Assembly: GCA_037126765.1 (NCBI GenBank)
Contig: JBBCBC010000016.1
Span: forward strand, 19,907,778-19,971,777
Length of the DNA stretch: 64,000 bases
Source of the DNA: Stenogyne calaminthoides
Taxonomy: Eukaryota; Streptophyta; Magnoliopsida; Lamiales; Lamiaceae
Direction of reading: 5' to 3'
The notes beneath the pieces are model-generated. The model was not told the origin of the DNA and searched no databases. It worked only from the letters and a program-made list of their open reading frames with translations. Of this stretch, positions 21,166 to 33,088 are shown in pieces. How positions within the stretch are numbered: the first letter of the stretch is position 1; each line of letters starts with the position of its first letter. The position numbers and the translations under genes were made by a program.

Positions 21166-22859
21166 TGTTGGGAAAATATGAGTGTCCGGATCTATTCGAG
21201 ATGATTTTAAATACATATTTAAATTAACCAATTAATTACTAACATGAATTAATCCTAAATCAATTCAACATAATAATTAATAAATAAATAAACAATCATG
21301 CGTACACATAATCCACGTAAATCCTAAGCATGCGGAATCTAGGAGTTACGAGATTACGTACCTTTTGTAGAGACAACCGTTGAGACGTTGGATCAACCCA
21401 AAGAGTCTTCCCACATATGTCCCAAGTCCACGAACGTAATCCGATGGGAGGATTCACACGAACGATTTTAACAAGAGAGAAAAATAAAATATTTTGCCAC
21501 CACCTTTGTGGATTTCTAATATTTCCAACACATGGAATTGTATAGGGGATGAAGAAATCATCCCCTATTTATAGGACTAGGGGGGAGGGGACGAAAATTT
21601 AGGTCTAGTTGGGTCTCCTTGCTTCTTCCTTAAGACACAATCTTGAATATATCCAATATATTCTATTTCTCAATATATCTCCCAACAAAATCATCTCCTC
21701 TCCTTCTTGTTCATTATTTTCGAAAATATCAAATAAAATATGAAGAGATAAGATCTTTTTCATTTCTTGAATTTATGAGATAAACTTGTATCTCAAAGAT
21801 ACTTGTTCCATAAAATCTTTCCAAGAAAATCAAGAAAATCTTTTTCTCTCTTCTACTCATTTTTTTCGAAAATAATTAGGAAAATTAGGCAATAATATAA
21901 TTTGACTTTAATTTGGGCTATTTGAGGGGCCTTTAGGAGAATTAAGATTGGACCTTCAATGGACTATGAAGCTATAATATTGGGCCAAATATTATTCAAG
22001 TCCATTAATTTTAATTTACTCCACTATAAAATTAATATTGAACTATCAATCTTAACCCATATTACGACCTTACTATAATATGGCTCTCTGTCATTATTTC
22101 CCGTGTTTAAGATTATCTTAGTCCATTAATTAATTAAGCCACTGAACAAGCTTTATATTAATTAACTTCTTTGTCCTTGGAGTAAAGACAGCTCAACGTT
22201 ATTATCCATACCGGAAATAAATTTCCACTTGCAAGATTTGGTATGATAAAGATTCTGAGCCCGCCAAGGGGACAAATCAAGCAAGACGTACTTGCACACG
22301 ATTCTCTGTATTAAATGTCAGCAATCGTTATGTAATTAATAATATTGCCCAAGATATAAGGTATCGAATCACATTGACTCTCTTCCTATCAAAAGTCAAA
22401 GAAATAATTATTAATTCCACACGCTCCTATTTAAGGGACAGAGATTAAGAAATAACACACCACTGAGGTCTAATTCTTGTATATTCAAGATCAAGAATTT
22501 ATCCTCCCCAGAGGTCCTTATTAAAGGCATCTTAAATGCACTAGTATAATCTCTTGGTCAAGACAAGCCAATCTGAGCCTTATACTTCAACCTTTCATGA
22601 TGGTTTGTTCATTTCCATCTGGGTTGTGAATTAGTACTTAATTACGAGGAGCTGTTAATTTGATCTTCTGTGATCTGGTATCACCAAATTAACTACAACA
22701 TAAAACGTACTTAACTTATTGAACGGGTTTACAATAAATATATATAACATTCATTCATATTTAATGCAACAGTGATTGATAGATTATTTCAGTAAATAAA
22801 TAAGAAAATCCAGTTTGGTTATACAAAGTAAAAGCATACTTTTCAGTATAACCCCAACA
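21166..22859 (-). repeat. 3' LTR of Copia-2 (1694 bp)
   Basis: On the + strand it runs TGTTGGGAAAATATGAG to CAGTATAACCCCAACA. A TATAAATA promoter motif reads on the - strand at 21566-21573. Homologous LTRs are at 34151-35840, 24246-25917 (inverted) and 26437-27158 (partial). Confidence 0.93.
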
Positions 22860-22870
22860 ATCTCCCACTT
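22860..22870 (-). other. Polypurine tract of Copia-2
   Basis: The + strand ATCTCCCACTT reads AAGTGGGAGAT on the - strand, identical to the tract of Copia-1a, and directly precedes the 3' LTR. Confidence 0.85.
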
Positions 22871-24207
22871 ACACACAAAGTCTGCTTTTAAGTATACTAC
22901 AGCATGTCTCATGTTGTATGTGACATCTAATGTCACCTACATGAACCTAATAATATTTCTCCCACTTATACTCAAATCAGATTGGCAACGATCTTGACAC
23001 CCATTCCTTCCACATGTCTCTCGAATGTACTCTGAGGCAGACCCTTTGTGAATGGATCTGCTAGGTTGTCTTCCGATGCAATCTTTGCCACCTCAATGTC
23101 TCCTCTCTTAACGATTTCTCGTATAAGATGGTATTTTCTTTCAATGTGTTTGCTGGCCTTGTGTGCTCTCGGTTCCCTTGAATTTGCAACTGCTCCGACA
23201 TTATCACAATAAACTATGATCGTGCTGGGCAAATCCGGGACAACGTCCAAGTCCTCTAGAAAGTTCTTGAGCCAAACCGCTTCCTTCGCTGCTTCACAAG
23301 CAGCTACGTATTCGACTTCCATGGTAGAATCGGCGATGCATTTCTGCTTTACGCTTCTCCATGTTATGGCTCCTCCCCCCATGCAAAACACACTACCCGA
23401 GGTAGACTTTCTGGAGTCTATGTCTGATTGGAAATTCGAGTCCGTGTAACCGATGGGGATTAGACTATCTGACTGATAAACCAATATTCTGTCTCGTGTC
23501 CTCTTCAGATACTTCAGAATGTTCTTTATTGTAGTTCAATGCTCTTTCCCAGGGTTGCTTTGATATCTTGCTACCATGCCTACGGCAAAGCAGATATCCG
23601 GTCCCGTGCATAGCATTGCATACATGAGGCTTCCCACAGCCGAAGCATAAGGGATGCCCTTCATGTCATCTATCTCCTTCTGTGTTTTGGGACACATCTC
23701 TTTGGATAGATGGATTTCGTGTTTCTAGGGCTCAAAGCCTTTCTTGGAATCTTGCATGCTGAATCGCTTCAAACAGTGTCTATGTATGAGGCCTGCAAAA
23801 GCCCGGTCATTCTTTTCCTGCGATCTCGAGTGATCTTGATCCCTAGGATGTGATTGGCTTTCCCAAAATCCTTCATACCAAACTGTTTTGATAGACATGC
23901 CCTTACGTTCGATAACACCTTTACATCGTTTCCGATGAGTAGTATGTCATCTATGTATAGTACCAAAAATACCAATGCAGTTCCGTCATGCTTTTTGTAA
24001 ACACAACTTTCAAAGTTGTTGTGATCAAAACCGTTAGGATTTTATAACTTGATCAAAACACTGATTCCAAGCACGGGATTCCTGCTTCAGCCCATAAATG
24101 GACTTCTTAAGCTTGCAAACCAGATGCTCTTGGCATTTTTCAATGAAGCCTTCGGGTTGTTGCATATAGATTTCTTCGTCAAGACTTCCATTGAGGAAAG
24201 CGGTCTT
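22871..24207 (-). pseudogene. RT (palm) and RNase H of Copia-2
   Basis: On the - strand, KTAFLNGSLDEEIYM begins at 24207, immediately after a nested insert. VLYIDDILLIGNDV (about 23960) holds the RT catalytic YIDD box intact. RNase H follows at 23484-22972: GYTDSNFQSDIDSRKSTSG, ADSTMEVEYVAACEAAKE, VYCDNVGAVANS and HIERKYHLIREIV, ending just before the polypurine tract. Stops or shifts near 23490-23760 break continuity. The 5' half of RT lies at 27164-27838 beyond the insert. Confidence 0.92.
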
Positions 24208-24245
24208 TGTTGGGAAATTAGTGGTGCCCGGATCTATTCAAGACT

Positions 24246-25917
24246 TTCATATAGTATGCTTTTACTTTGTATAACCAAACTGAGTTTTTCTCATTTATTT
24301 ACTGAAATAAATTATTAATCACTGTTGCATTTGAATATGAATGAATGTTATATATATTTATTGCAAACCCATTCAATAAAGTCAGTACGTATTACATTGT
24401 AGTTAATTTGGTGATACCAGACCACAGAAGATCAAATTAACAGCTCCTCATAATTAAGTACAAATTCACAACCTAGATGGAAATGAACAAACCATCATGA
24501 AAGGTTGATGTATAAGACTCGGATTGACTTGTCTTGACCAAGAGATTATACTAGTGCATTTGGATGCGCTGAATAGGACCTACAAGAGGATAAATTCTTC
24601 GGTACTGAATATACAAGAATTAGACCTCAGTGGTGTGTTGTTCATAATCTCCATCCCTTAAATAGGATCGTGTGAAATTAATAACTATTGCTTTAACTTA
24701 TGATAGGAAGAGAATCACTGGGATTCGATACGTTAAATCTTGGGCAATATTATTAATTACATGACGATTGCTGACATTTAATATGAAGAATCGTGTGCAA
24801 GTACGTCTTATTTGATTTGTCCCCTTGGTGGGCTCAGAACCTTTATCATACCAAATCTTGTAAGTGGAAATTCATTTCCGGTATGGATAATAATGTTGAG
24901 TTGTCTTTACTCCAATGATAAAGATATTAATTAATATAAAGCTTGTTCAGTGGCTTAATTAATTAATGGACTAAAATAATCTTAAACACGGGAAATAATG
25001 ACCGGGAGCCATATTATAGTGAAGTCGTAATATGAATTAAGATGGATAGTTCAATATTAATTTTATAGTGGAATAAATTAATATTAATGGAATTTGAATA
25101 ATATTTGGCCCAATATTATAGTTTCATAGTCCATTGGAGGTCCAATCTTAATTCTCCTAAAGGCCCCTCAAATAGCCCAAAATAAAGTCCAATTAATGAA
25201 AGAGAGATTGAAATTTTCGAAATATGTAGGGAAAAGGAAGAAAAGATTGTCTTGATTTTCTTTTAGATATTTTATGGAAAGAGATAAGTATTGTAGGAAT
25301 ACATAATTATCCCATAAATTCAAGAAGTCAAATCTTGACTCCTTTTGCCTTGTTATTTTTGAAAAGTAGGGATAAAAAGGGGAAGAGATTTTTATGGAAA
25401 ATTTAATTAAGGAGAAAAGAATATAGGAGATATATTCAAGATTTCTTGGAGACCAAGAAAAGATTTTCTTCCCTTATTTTCTAGACCTAAAATCGGCCCC
25501 CCTCCTCCCTATAAATAGGGGATGAATTTTTCATTCTCAACTGCAATTCCATGTGTTGGAAATATTAGAAATCCACAAAGGTGGTGGCAAAATATTTTTG
25601 GTTTTCCTCTTGTTAAAATCGTTCGTGAGAATCCTCCCACCGGATTGCGTTCGTGGACTTGGGACATATTTGGGAAGGCTCTTTGGGTTGATCCGTTGTC
25701 TCATCCGTCATCTCTACAAGAGGTTAGTAATCTCGTAACTCCTAGATTTTGCATGCTTAGGATTTACGTGGATTACGTGTACGCATGTTGTTTATTCGTT
25801 TATTAATTATTATGTTGAATTGATTTAGGATTAATTCATGTTAGTAATTAATTGATTAATTTAAATATGTATTTAAAATCATCTCGAATAGATCCAGGCA
25901 CCCCTAATTTCCCAACA
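24246..25917 (+). repeat. Inverted Copia-2-type LTR inside the chimeric insert
   Basis: It runs from about AGTATGCTTTTACTTTG to TTTCCCAACA. It is opposite in orientation to all other Copia-2 LTRs and lacks roughly the first 20 bases (TGTTGGGGTTATACTG). About 1.67 kb of LTR is present. Confidence 0.85.
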
Positions 25918-26436
25918 GGAAATGGTTCAATCTGGGGAGACCCCAATGAACCATCTTGTACCAACCTTTGAATCTTTTTTGGGTTAATATGACCTAATCT
26001 TAGGTGCCAAAGAAGTGTTTCGTTCATGATAGCGTAAAGCTTTCTTTTACATGAAATAGTAGATGTGTTATACGATGCACTTTGTGAGTGGTGTGCACAG
26101 TTAATAATATAGAGATTGTTCCGTAAAATTCCACGACAGATAATCACATCGTTATGAAAAACAGTAACATGTTTATTAAAACGAACAGAATATCCATCGA
26201 CAAATAGTTTAGAAACTGAAACAAGGTTTTTCCAAAAAACAAGAACAAAAAGAACATCTCTTAACATTAAAAATTGGTCTTCAAAAGACAGGTGCACGTC
26301 TCTCACTGCTTCAGCTGCCACTCTCGTAGCATCACCTAGCGTGATGAGGATCTCACTTCCACTAAGTTATCGGGTCCGCTTGAACCCATGTAATGTGAAA
26401 CAAATATGATCAGTGGATCCCGTATCCACTACCCAT
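25918..26436 (-). pseudogene. Protease/pre-integrase fragment in chimeric insert
   Basis: The - strand reads VRDVHLSFEDQFLMLRDVLF, SVSKLFVDGYSVRFNKHVTV and ETLLWHLRLGHINPKKIQRL. This is the end of a copia protease and the gag-pre-integrase domain, closely matching Copia-2's own copy at 28900-29560. It ends abruptly at LTR sequence on both sides. Confidence 0.85.
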
Positions 26437-27158
26437 AAGCCACTGAACAAGCTTTATATTAATTAATATCTTTATCCTTGGTATAAAGACAACTCAACAT
26501 TATTATCCATACCGGAAATAAATTTCCACTTGCAAGATTTGGTATGATAAAGATTCTGAGCCCACCAAGGGGACAAATCAAGCAAGACGTACTTGCACAC
26601 GATTCTCCATATTAAATGTCAGCAATCGTCATGTAATTAATAATATTGCCCAAGATATAAGGTATCGAATCGCAATGAATCTCTTCCTATCATAAGTCAA
26701 AGCAATATTTATTAATTTCACACGATCTTATTTAAGGGACGGAGATTAAGAAATAACACACCACTAAGGTCTAATTCTTATATATTCAGTACCGAAGAAT
26801 TTGTCCTCTTGTAGGTCCTATTCAGCGCATCCAAATGCACTAGTATAATCTCTTGGTCAAGACAAGCCAATCTGAGTCTTATACATCAACCTTTCATGAT
26901 GGTTTGTTCATTTCCATCTAGGTTGTGAATTTGTACTTAACTACGAGGAGCTGTTAATTTGATCTTCTGTGATCTGGTATCACCAAATTAAATACAACGT
27001 AATACGTACTGACTTATTGAACGGGTTTTCAATAAATATATATAACATTCATTTATATTTAAATGCAACCGTGATTAATAATTTATTTCAGTAAATAAAT
27101 AAGAAAATTCAGTTTGGTTATACAAAGTAAAAGCATACTTTTCAGTATAACCCCAACA
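26437..27158 (-). repeat. Partial LTR (first 722 bp) at right edge of insert
   Basis: It matches 22132-22859 of the Copia-2 3' LTR, from AAGCCACTGAACAAGC to ACCCCAACA. The junction at 26436/26437 joins protease sequence (CCACTACCCA) to mid-LTR sequence. Confidence 0.85.
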
Positions 27159-27163
27159 GTCTT

Positions 27164-27838
27164 GACATCCATTTTCCAGATCTCAAAGTCTAAGTGCGCA
27201 AAAATCGATAAGAGAATGCGGATGGACTTGAGCATGGCTAGGGGCGAAAAGGTTTCCTCATAATCGATCCCTTCTTTCTGAGTGTACTCTTTCGCCACTA
27301 GTCTTGCTTTAAAGGTTTCAACCTTTCCGTCCGGTCCTCTCTTTCTCTTGTATACCCACTTGCATCTAATGGGTTTTACCCCATTAAGTGGTTCGACTAG
27401 CTCCCACACTTTATTGTGATCCATTGAACCCATCTCGGCTTCCATTGCTGTTGGCCAAGATTTTGCATCCTTGTCTTGGATCGCCTCGTTGTAGGACCAT
27501 GGATCTGATTCTTCTCCTGAGATCAAGTCCGAAGACTCTCCAATCCCTAAGAATCGCTCAGGTTGTCTGACAACCCTCCAACTACGACGAGGTTCTGGTT
27601 GTGTAGGTGTGACGATTGGTATATCATTTTGTACAGTTGGCAATGGAGTTGGCCCCTTAAGTTCTTCTAAGGTAATCTCACTTCTAGGCTTTTTATCGTT
27701 CATATAGTCTTCTTCCAAAAATCTAAAATGTGTACTGATTACCACCTTTTGATCTTCGGGAGCATAGAACATGCATCCTTTTGTTCCTTCGGGATACCCA
27801 ATGAACAACCTTAATTCTGAACGTGCATTCAATTTACC
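27164..27838 (-). pseudogene. Integrase C-terminus and RT N-terminus of Copia-2
   Basis: The - strand frame reads RLFIGYPEGTKGCMFYAPED and HFRFLEEDYMND (integrase C-terminal region). A variable linker follows, then the start of RVT_2: NKVWELVEPLNGVKPIRCKW, KARLVAKEYTQKEGIDYEET and EIWKMDVKT, where the chimeric insert begins. This stretch is open for about 225 codons, one of the best-preserved parts of the element. Confidence 0.92.
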
Positions 27839-27899
27839 AAACTTCTTGTGTCACGCATTATCACAGGACACCCCGGATCTGATGTGTCCTAAAGCGGGA

Positions 27900-28459
27900 T
27901 AGGGATGTCAACGGCCGGGTCGGCCTGCATTTGAGTACTTGAGATGACGGATTCGACCTGGGCACTGCCGGGTCGGGCGGTCGACCGTTCTAAATAAAAA
28001 GTTAATTATATTTTAAAATATTTAATATAAATTTAAGATTTTAATTGAAAGAATTAATAAATGTTATTAGAAGCATGTTTATAAATTTGTTTTCACATTT
28101 TAAAGATATTGATATCAATATGAATTTTTGTTAAATTACCATATTTTATTTAATATGATGTTTTATCAATATATATTGACCTAAAAAATATATTTATGAA
28201 GTTGAATTATTGTTAATTACATACTATATATACTAATAAATATGAAAATTATAGTAATAAATTATATTTATATATATTATATCTAATATATATATATATA
28301 TTAAAATTTAAAATGAAAACGGTCCAAACGGAATTACAAAGGCGGGTTGGGGTAAGAGGATACCCAAACCCGGCAAGGCCACGGTGCATTCTGCCAATTG
28401 ATCTTAACGTCATCCTTCAATGGGGGGCGGCACGGGTCGAGTCAATGTTAACATCTCTA
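27900..28459. mobile_element. hAT-like non-autonomous DNA transposon
   Basis: A block of about 560 bp with imperfect inverted ends: TAGGGATGTCAACGG on the left and, reading the other strand on the right, TAGAGATGTTAACATTG. These resemble plant hAT miniature elements. The interior is AT-rich with GC-rich ends (GGGTCGGCC.. / ..GGCACGGGTCGAG). It splits the Copia-2 integrase; the flanks AGCGGGAT and ACAGGGCT agree at 5 of 8 positions, a possible decayed 8-bp duplication. It has no coding capacity. Confidence 0.65.
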
Positions 28460-29144
28460 ACAGGGCTTGCGCCCTGTCCACAATTCTCTCGGGGTTTTAG
28501 GAACTGACTTGGATGACACTAAGTTTAGAATATAAGCCGTTGTTTCCAAAGCGTAACCCAATAACGATTTTGGTAAATCTGCATAACTCATCATTAACCT
28601 TACCATTTCTAGAGCATTCTATTTCTTCGATTCGCAAACCCTTTTTTGTTGAGTGGAGGCAGTGGCAAAATAATCGGGATGCAATCCCCTCTTCCGAAAG
28701 GTAGTTCAAAAATTCATCGCTGAGGTATTCGCCTCCACGATCAGATCGTAGAAACTTGATAGTCTTTTCCTTATGATTCTCTACTTGAGCCTTAAATTCT
28801 TTGAATTTATCAAAGGTCTCAGATTTATGCTTCATTAGGAAAATGTATCTGTAGCGTGAGTAATCATCGATAAACGTAATGAAATACTCATAGCCACCTC
28901 TAGCTTTGATTTGCATTGGACCACACACTTCGGTGTGAATGATGTCTAACACTTCCTTAGCTCTAAGCCCCTTGGCTCCAAATGCCCTCTTGGTCATTTT
29001 ACCCTCTAAGCACGATTCGCAAGTTTGAAATGGTTCAATCTGGAGAGACCCCAATGAACCATCTTGAACCAACCTTTGAATCATTTTTGGGTTAATGTGA
29101 CCTAATCTTAGGTGCCAAAGAAGTGTTTCGTTCACTTCGGCCAA
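28460..29144 (-). pseudogene. Integrase core of Copia-2
   Basis: On the - strand: pre-integrase HLRLGHINPKMIQRLVQDGS, the CESCLEGKMTKRAF knuckle, then core motifs IIHTEVCGPMQIKARGGYEY, FITFIDDYSRYRYIFLMKHK and RSDRGGEYLSDEF (the first two catalytic Asp regions). The frame shifts near 28660 and the last part (ECSRNGKVNDELCRF, then PRELWT-type text) is out of frame. The C-terminus continues beyond the hAT-like insert. Confidence 0.9.
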
Positions 29145-29645
29145 ACGTTTTCTTTTACATGAAATAGTAGATGTGTTATATGATGCATTATGTGAGTGAT
29201 GTGTGCGATTAATAATATAGAGATTGTTTCGTAGAAAGTTCCTGACGGATAATCACATCGTTATGCAAAACAGTAACATGCTTATTAAAACGAATAGAAT
29301 ATCCATCGACAAATAGTTTAGAAACTGAAATAAGGTTTTTCCGAAAAACAGGAACATAAAGAACATCTCTTAAAATTAATATCTTGTCTTCAAAAGACAG
29401 GTGCACTTCTCCCACTACTTCAGCTACCACTCTCGTGGCATCGCCTAGCGTGATGAGGATCTCACTTCCACTAAGTTGTCGGATCCGCTTGAACCCCTGT
29501 AACGTGAAACAAACATGATCAGTGGATCTCATATCTACTACCCACGAATGAGTAGCATACTCCGCCAAACAAGTCTCAACAACTAGTGAGTGAGAATTAC
29601 CTTTCTTCCATTCCTTTTGGGATTGGAACAGGCTAACCTCCAATG
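29145..29645 (-). pseudogene. Aspartic protease of Copia-2
   Basis: The - strand reads THSWVVDMRSTDHVCF, LSGSEILITLGDATRVVAEV and LFVDGYSIRFNKHVTVLHND. The active-site motif expected as D-T-G-S-T is D-M-R-S-T here, so the Thr and Gly are lost and activity is unlikely. A frame change separates it from gag (EWKKGNSHSLVV region). Confidence 0.87.
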
Positions 29646-30427
29646 TCCTTCTTCACCGCAGTTGAAACATTTTCCTTTTGTTTCTTCTGGACCTTTAACC
29701 AACAAGCTTTCTTACCTGTTTTCTTAGTGGCCTTGCTTTAGATTGGACCATTCATCTTCTCTTCGATCTTACTCACCATTGGTCTAGATCTTGAGAGAAG
29801 TTTCTTAGTCACCAAAGCTTCGTCTTCTTGTCCCAAGTGTTTCTCTATCGTCTCCAAGATCTCTTGTAGATTATCCATAGTAAACATGTGATCACTCATC
29901 ACAAAACTATAATAGAACTCATTAAAGCACCTTGGAAGAGTTAGAAACAAGAATTCGATTTGAGCCTCATCACAGTACCTATACCTGTAAGCAAGTTTTT
30001 CAAAATGGCATCTGACCTTGAGAACGTGATCCCTCACGGGCGTTCCCTCGATCATCTTTAGTTTTTTCACACCATTTTGATGAAACTCTTTGGTCATGCA
30101 GCTCTCTGAGGAAAACATTTCCTCAAGACTTTGTATAATTTCCAAAGCTGAATCAACTCCCTCATGAATGAGTCTTAAATCATCAGACAGTGAAGTCAAG
30201 ATTATAAGTTTCATTGATTCGTTTGCTTGCTCCCAGACTTTGTACAAATATCTTTCTACATTTTATGACCTTTCAGTGGGTTTTTCAGGTTTTGGTCCGC
30301 CAAGAACCCAATGATGTTTTTGTGCAGTAAGGACAAAAGACATATTTCGTTTCCAAATGACATAGTTTTCACCAGTGAGTTGGTTTTCTTTGAGCATATA
30401 TTTCAGTGGATTAAAAGGTTGCGACAT
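29646..30427 (-). pseudogene. gag of Copia-2
   Basis: The probable start is ATG at 30427 (MSQPFNPLKYMLKENQLTGE), since the upstream residues look like leader. It continues with NYVIWKRNMSFVLTAQKHHW and, after a stop or shift near 30255, KVWEQANESMKLIILTSLSD, then VRDHVLKVRCHFEKLAYRY. This is the DUF4219/UBN2 type of gag found in plant copia elements. The zinc-knuckle region near 29650-29730 is degraded (text for GKCFNC.. is not in frame). Confidence 0.85.
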
Positions 30428-30799
30428 GATGAAACTGAAAATAAGCATACACCTTGTGTCAATATCCGGATCAACACAAAGAAAATCACACAATTCGATC
30501 ACATGATTCATATTAAAATCTCAAAAAAATATGAACATGTATCAGCCAACATCTCAAAACAGATTTAAATGAGCCTCTTGGGAGGGTCATCATTTAAATC
30601 ACATTCAAGCAGGTTACAAACAAGAACAGTTACAAACTTTTAAATTAAATAAAAATTAATAGTCGGCTCCCACTTGACCAATATAAAATTGACAGGGACT
30701 TCAGTGAAGTATATGCATATCAATTTTATACCTAAGTAATAACCATGATTAAATTCAGAATTACTACTTCGTTTTGATCGAGCCTCTTGGGAGGGTCAT

Positions 30800-33088
30800 T
30801 GTGATACCCGAGTTTCTCACTACTCATTGGCCAATATATTTCATGCATTATGTGCAATTTATATTATCTGTGTGTTAATATTATTTACGTGATATTTTGA
30901 TGCTGCATTATTTATTTGTGCTTAAATTGTTTTAAAGGTGGAATTATTTGCTATACTCATATATGATTAGTGGTGGAAAAACCCTAATATAATTGATTTG
31001 TTAACTAATGGTAGTAATTAAGAAAGAAAAAAAATATATACATATAGTGTGTATATGTATAATGACGTGAGGTGTGTGTATATACAGTGCATAGTACTAA
31101 ATGTAGGAATATATATAGTATTATTTGATTTTATGTCTTAAGTGGTATATATGTATATATGGTATGTGTGTGGAAGCATCTAGTAATAAATATTATAATA
31201 GAAATATCATAACAAGTAGTATAGGGTGAAATAAAAATAAATAAATTGAAAACTTCTAAATTAAGGAATTGCTAAGGTGACTCTTCGGTATTCACGTAAA
31301 TAAATATATACACTTTTCTTGGAAGGAAGATAAGTGCGGAAGAAATAAAGAAGAGAAAGTAGAGTAGGTTACTGTAGTTTAGTCGGGAGAGGAAGAAGTA
31401 AATTAAAAAAAAAAAATCGAGAGAGGAGGCATTGAGGAATTGAAGTTGCAGGTATGTATTTAATTATATGCATGAGTAATGGAATGATGTTGCAACTTGC
31501 AAGCTTTTAATTTATTTTTAATTATTGTATTTGATTTGGTTAGCAACTTTTAAAAAAAATATATATATAGGGTGTTGATTCATTTGGTAGAGATAATGAA
31601 TTTACTTAAGATTAGTGAGTTAAATTTTGGAGTCATTGCTTGAATTATGTTTGTTGTCTATCTAGGGTACACTTATTAATAAATTTACAATCTCTTCAGT
31701 GCATAATTTAAACTTCATAAATTGATAACTAATATTTATTAAAGCAAGGATTAGTGTTGGAAGGGTTAAGTGTGGTCCATGTCTTCATTTGTAGTATATA
31801 TGGAGTAAGAAAAGTAAAGAAATTTCTAATAATTTTAAGTAACTATTGGGGGTTAAGATTATATTTATTAATTATAATGTTATTTATAGTTGACTTGTAT
31901 TATATTTGATAGTGAAAGACGATAGGTGTGGTACGGGTGTAGGTTATCAAGACTTCTCAGGCTCGAGGTAAGTAGAAATTCATTTGCAACTACAATGCAT
32001 AAACATAATATTATGTGATTTATTTATGATTAACTGATAATACGTGGATAATATGTGGACTATGAGGTGTGATTGACATGCAGTGATCACTGTGGAAAGA
32101 GCTGGTGAGCTCGATATTTGATGTAAATTGAGTATGTGATATGTGAAACTTGTGAGTTAATCTATGCTGCATTGCATTGCATCATGCATATCATGCATTA
32201 TCATGAAATGAGATTTGATCAAATGATGATCTGGCCACTGATTATACACTGAGGACGGAAGGGGCGACCTGGGAGTGGTAGTGACCAGGTAACTCCTGGC
32301 GGGCTGCCCAAAGTAGGTCAATGTCTTATTATCACACGGAAGGGGCGACCTAGGAGTGGTAGTGACCAGGTAACTCTTGGCGGGCTGCCCAGAGTAGGCC
32401 ACCGTTTTATGATCACACGGAAGGGGCGACCTGAGAGTGGTAGTGACCAGGTAACTCCTGGCGGGCTGCCCAGAGTAGGCCACCGTTTTATATATGTTAT
32501 GAGCTCATGCCGGTGTATAGCAGTGAGTCAGGGGCCCTATGAGTGTTTCATAAATAAATTTGTGATTTCAAATGAGAGTGCATGGGGAGGATTTTCAATG
32601 ATTCACATTATCATGCATAATTTCTACTTACTGAGATTTATATGTTTCACCTAGTTTATGCATTGTAGGTAATTTCGATGTGATGTGACGTGCTGGCCTT
32701 GCTGGACAAGCTGTGGAGCTTCTGCAGGTTTTGAGTAGCTGTGTACATAGATGACGACCTGCTGGGCATGCTGTGGCTCATTTTGCTTCCGTTGTTATAT
32801 TTTGTCGCTTTTGGAATAAGTGTTATGTTATATTATGTATAAAGGCTTGTATGTATTAGTGTGTGCTTGAAGTTGTTTGTGGATTGTATGTGAGTAGGTT
32901 TAGTGTGTTGACCTGAGATTTGATTTTTGGATCGTTGGTTCATTGGTATCTTATATGAATGTGACTAGGTTATTTTGTGTGTGAAATGATGTGGATGTCA
33001 TATTGTCGAAAAAAAATTATAGCAGGTTTACGGGTTGAATTATATTTATAAACACATTAAGTTAGGTTAAATAAGGGTGGTCGTGTTA
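30800..33088 (+). repeat. Gypsy-type solo LTR (2289 bp) with exact target duplication
   Basis: It runs TGTGATACCCGAGTTTC to GGTGGTCGTGTTA (terminal CA mutated to TA). It is flanked by an exact 5-bp duplication GTCAT (30795-30799 and 33089-33093). No internal domain is present, so it is a solo LTR from LTR-LTR recombination. A homologous solo LTR in the other orientation is at 37549-39629. Gypsy assignment rests on the TGTGATACCC start, which resembles Tekay-type LTRs; it is not proven here. Confidence 0.88.
32255..32490 (+). repeat. Three 81-bp tandem repeats in the solo LTR
   Basis: Units start ACGGAAGGGGCGACCT at 32255, 32336 and 32417 and each contains GTAACTC(C/T)TGGCGGGCTGCCC. Because 81 is a multiple of three, the antisense frame is artificially open and repetitive. 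The homologous solo LTR at 37549-39629 has different GC-rich repeats (ACGTACGCCCCCTAT type) in the corresponding place. Confidence 0.9.

Larger units (their letters stand above)
24208..27158 (-). mobile_element. Chimeric copia-derived insert in Copia-2 RT
   Basis: The insert is bounded by an exact 5-bp duplication GTCTT (24203-24207 and 27159-27163) and by LTR ends TGTTGGG and CCAACA. It splits the RT codons at MDVKT/KTAFLNG. The interior is scrambled: 24208-24243 is a Copia-2-type LTR tip in - orientation, about 24246-25917 is a nearly complete LTR in + orientation, 25918-26436 is - strand protease/pre-integrase sequence, and 26437-27158 is the first 722 bp of a - strand LTR. The outer ends imply one insertion. 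The inside needs later inversion or nested insertion plus deletion. Confidence 0.82.

Noticed and set aside
25522..25806. 94-codon + frame with W-T-W-D-I-F-G-K
   Set aside because: It lies wholly inside the inverted Copia-2-type LTR, and the antisense frames of the other LTRs are of the same origin (for example 34402-34587).
27388..28507. + frames over Copia-2 integrase and the hAT-like element as possible transposase
   Set aside because: The frames are short, have no hAT transposase motif, and overlap real - strand coding sequence or the non-coding element interior.
32157..32483. 108-codon - strand frame with repeated S-Y-L-V-T-T-T-P-R-S-P-L-P
   Set aside because: It is produced by the 81-bp tandem repeat in a solo LTR; the period is a multiple of three, so the frame stays open.
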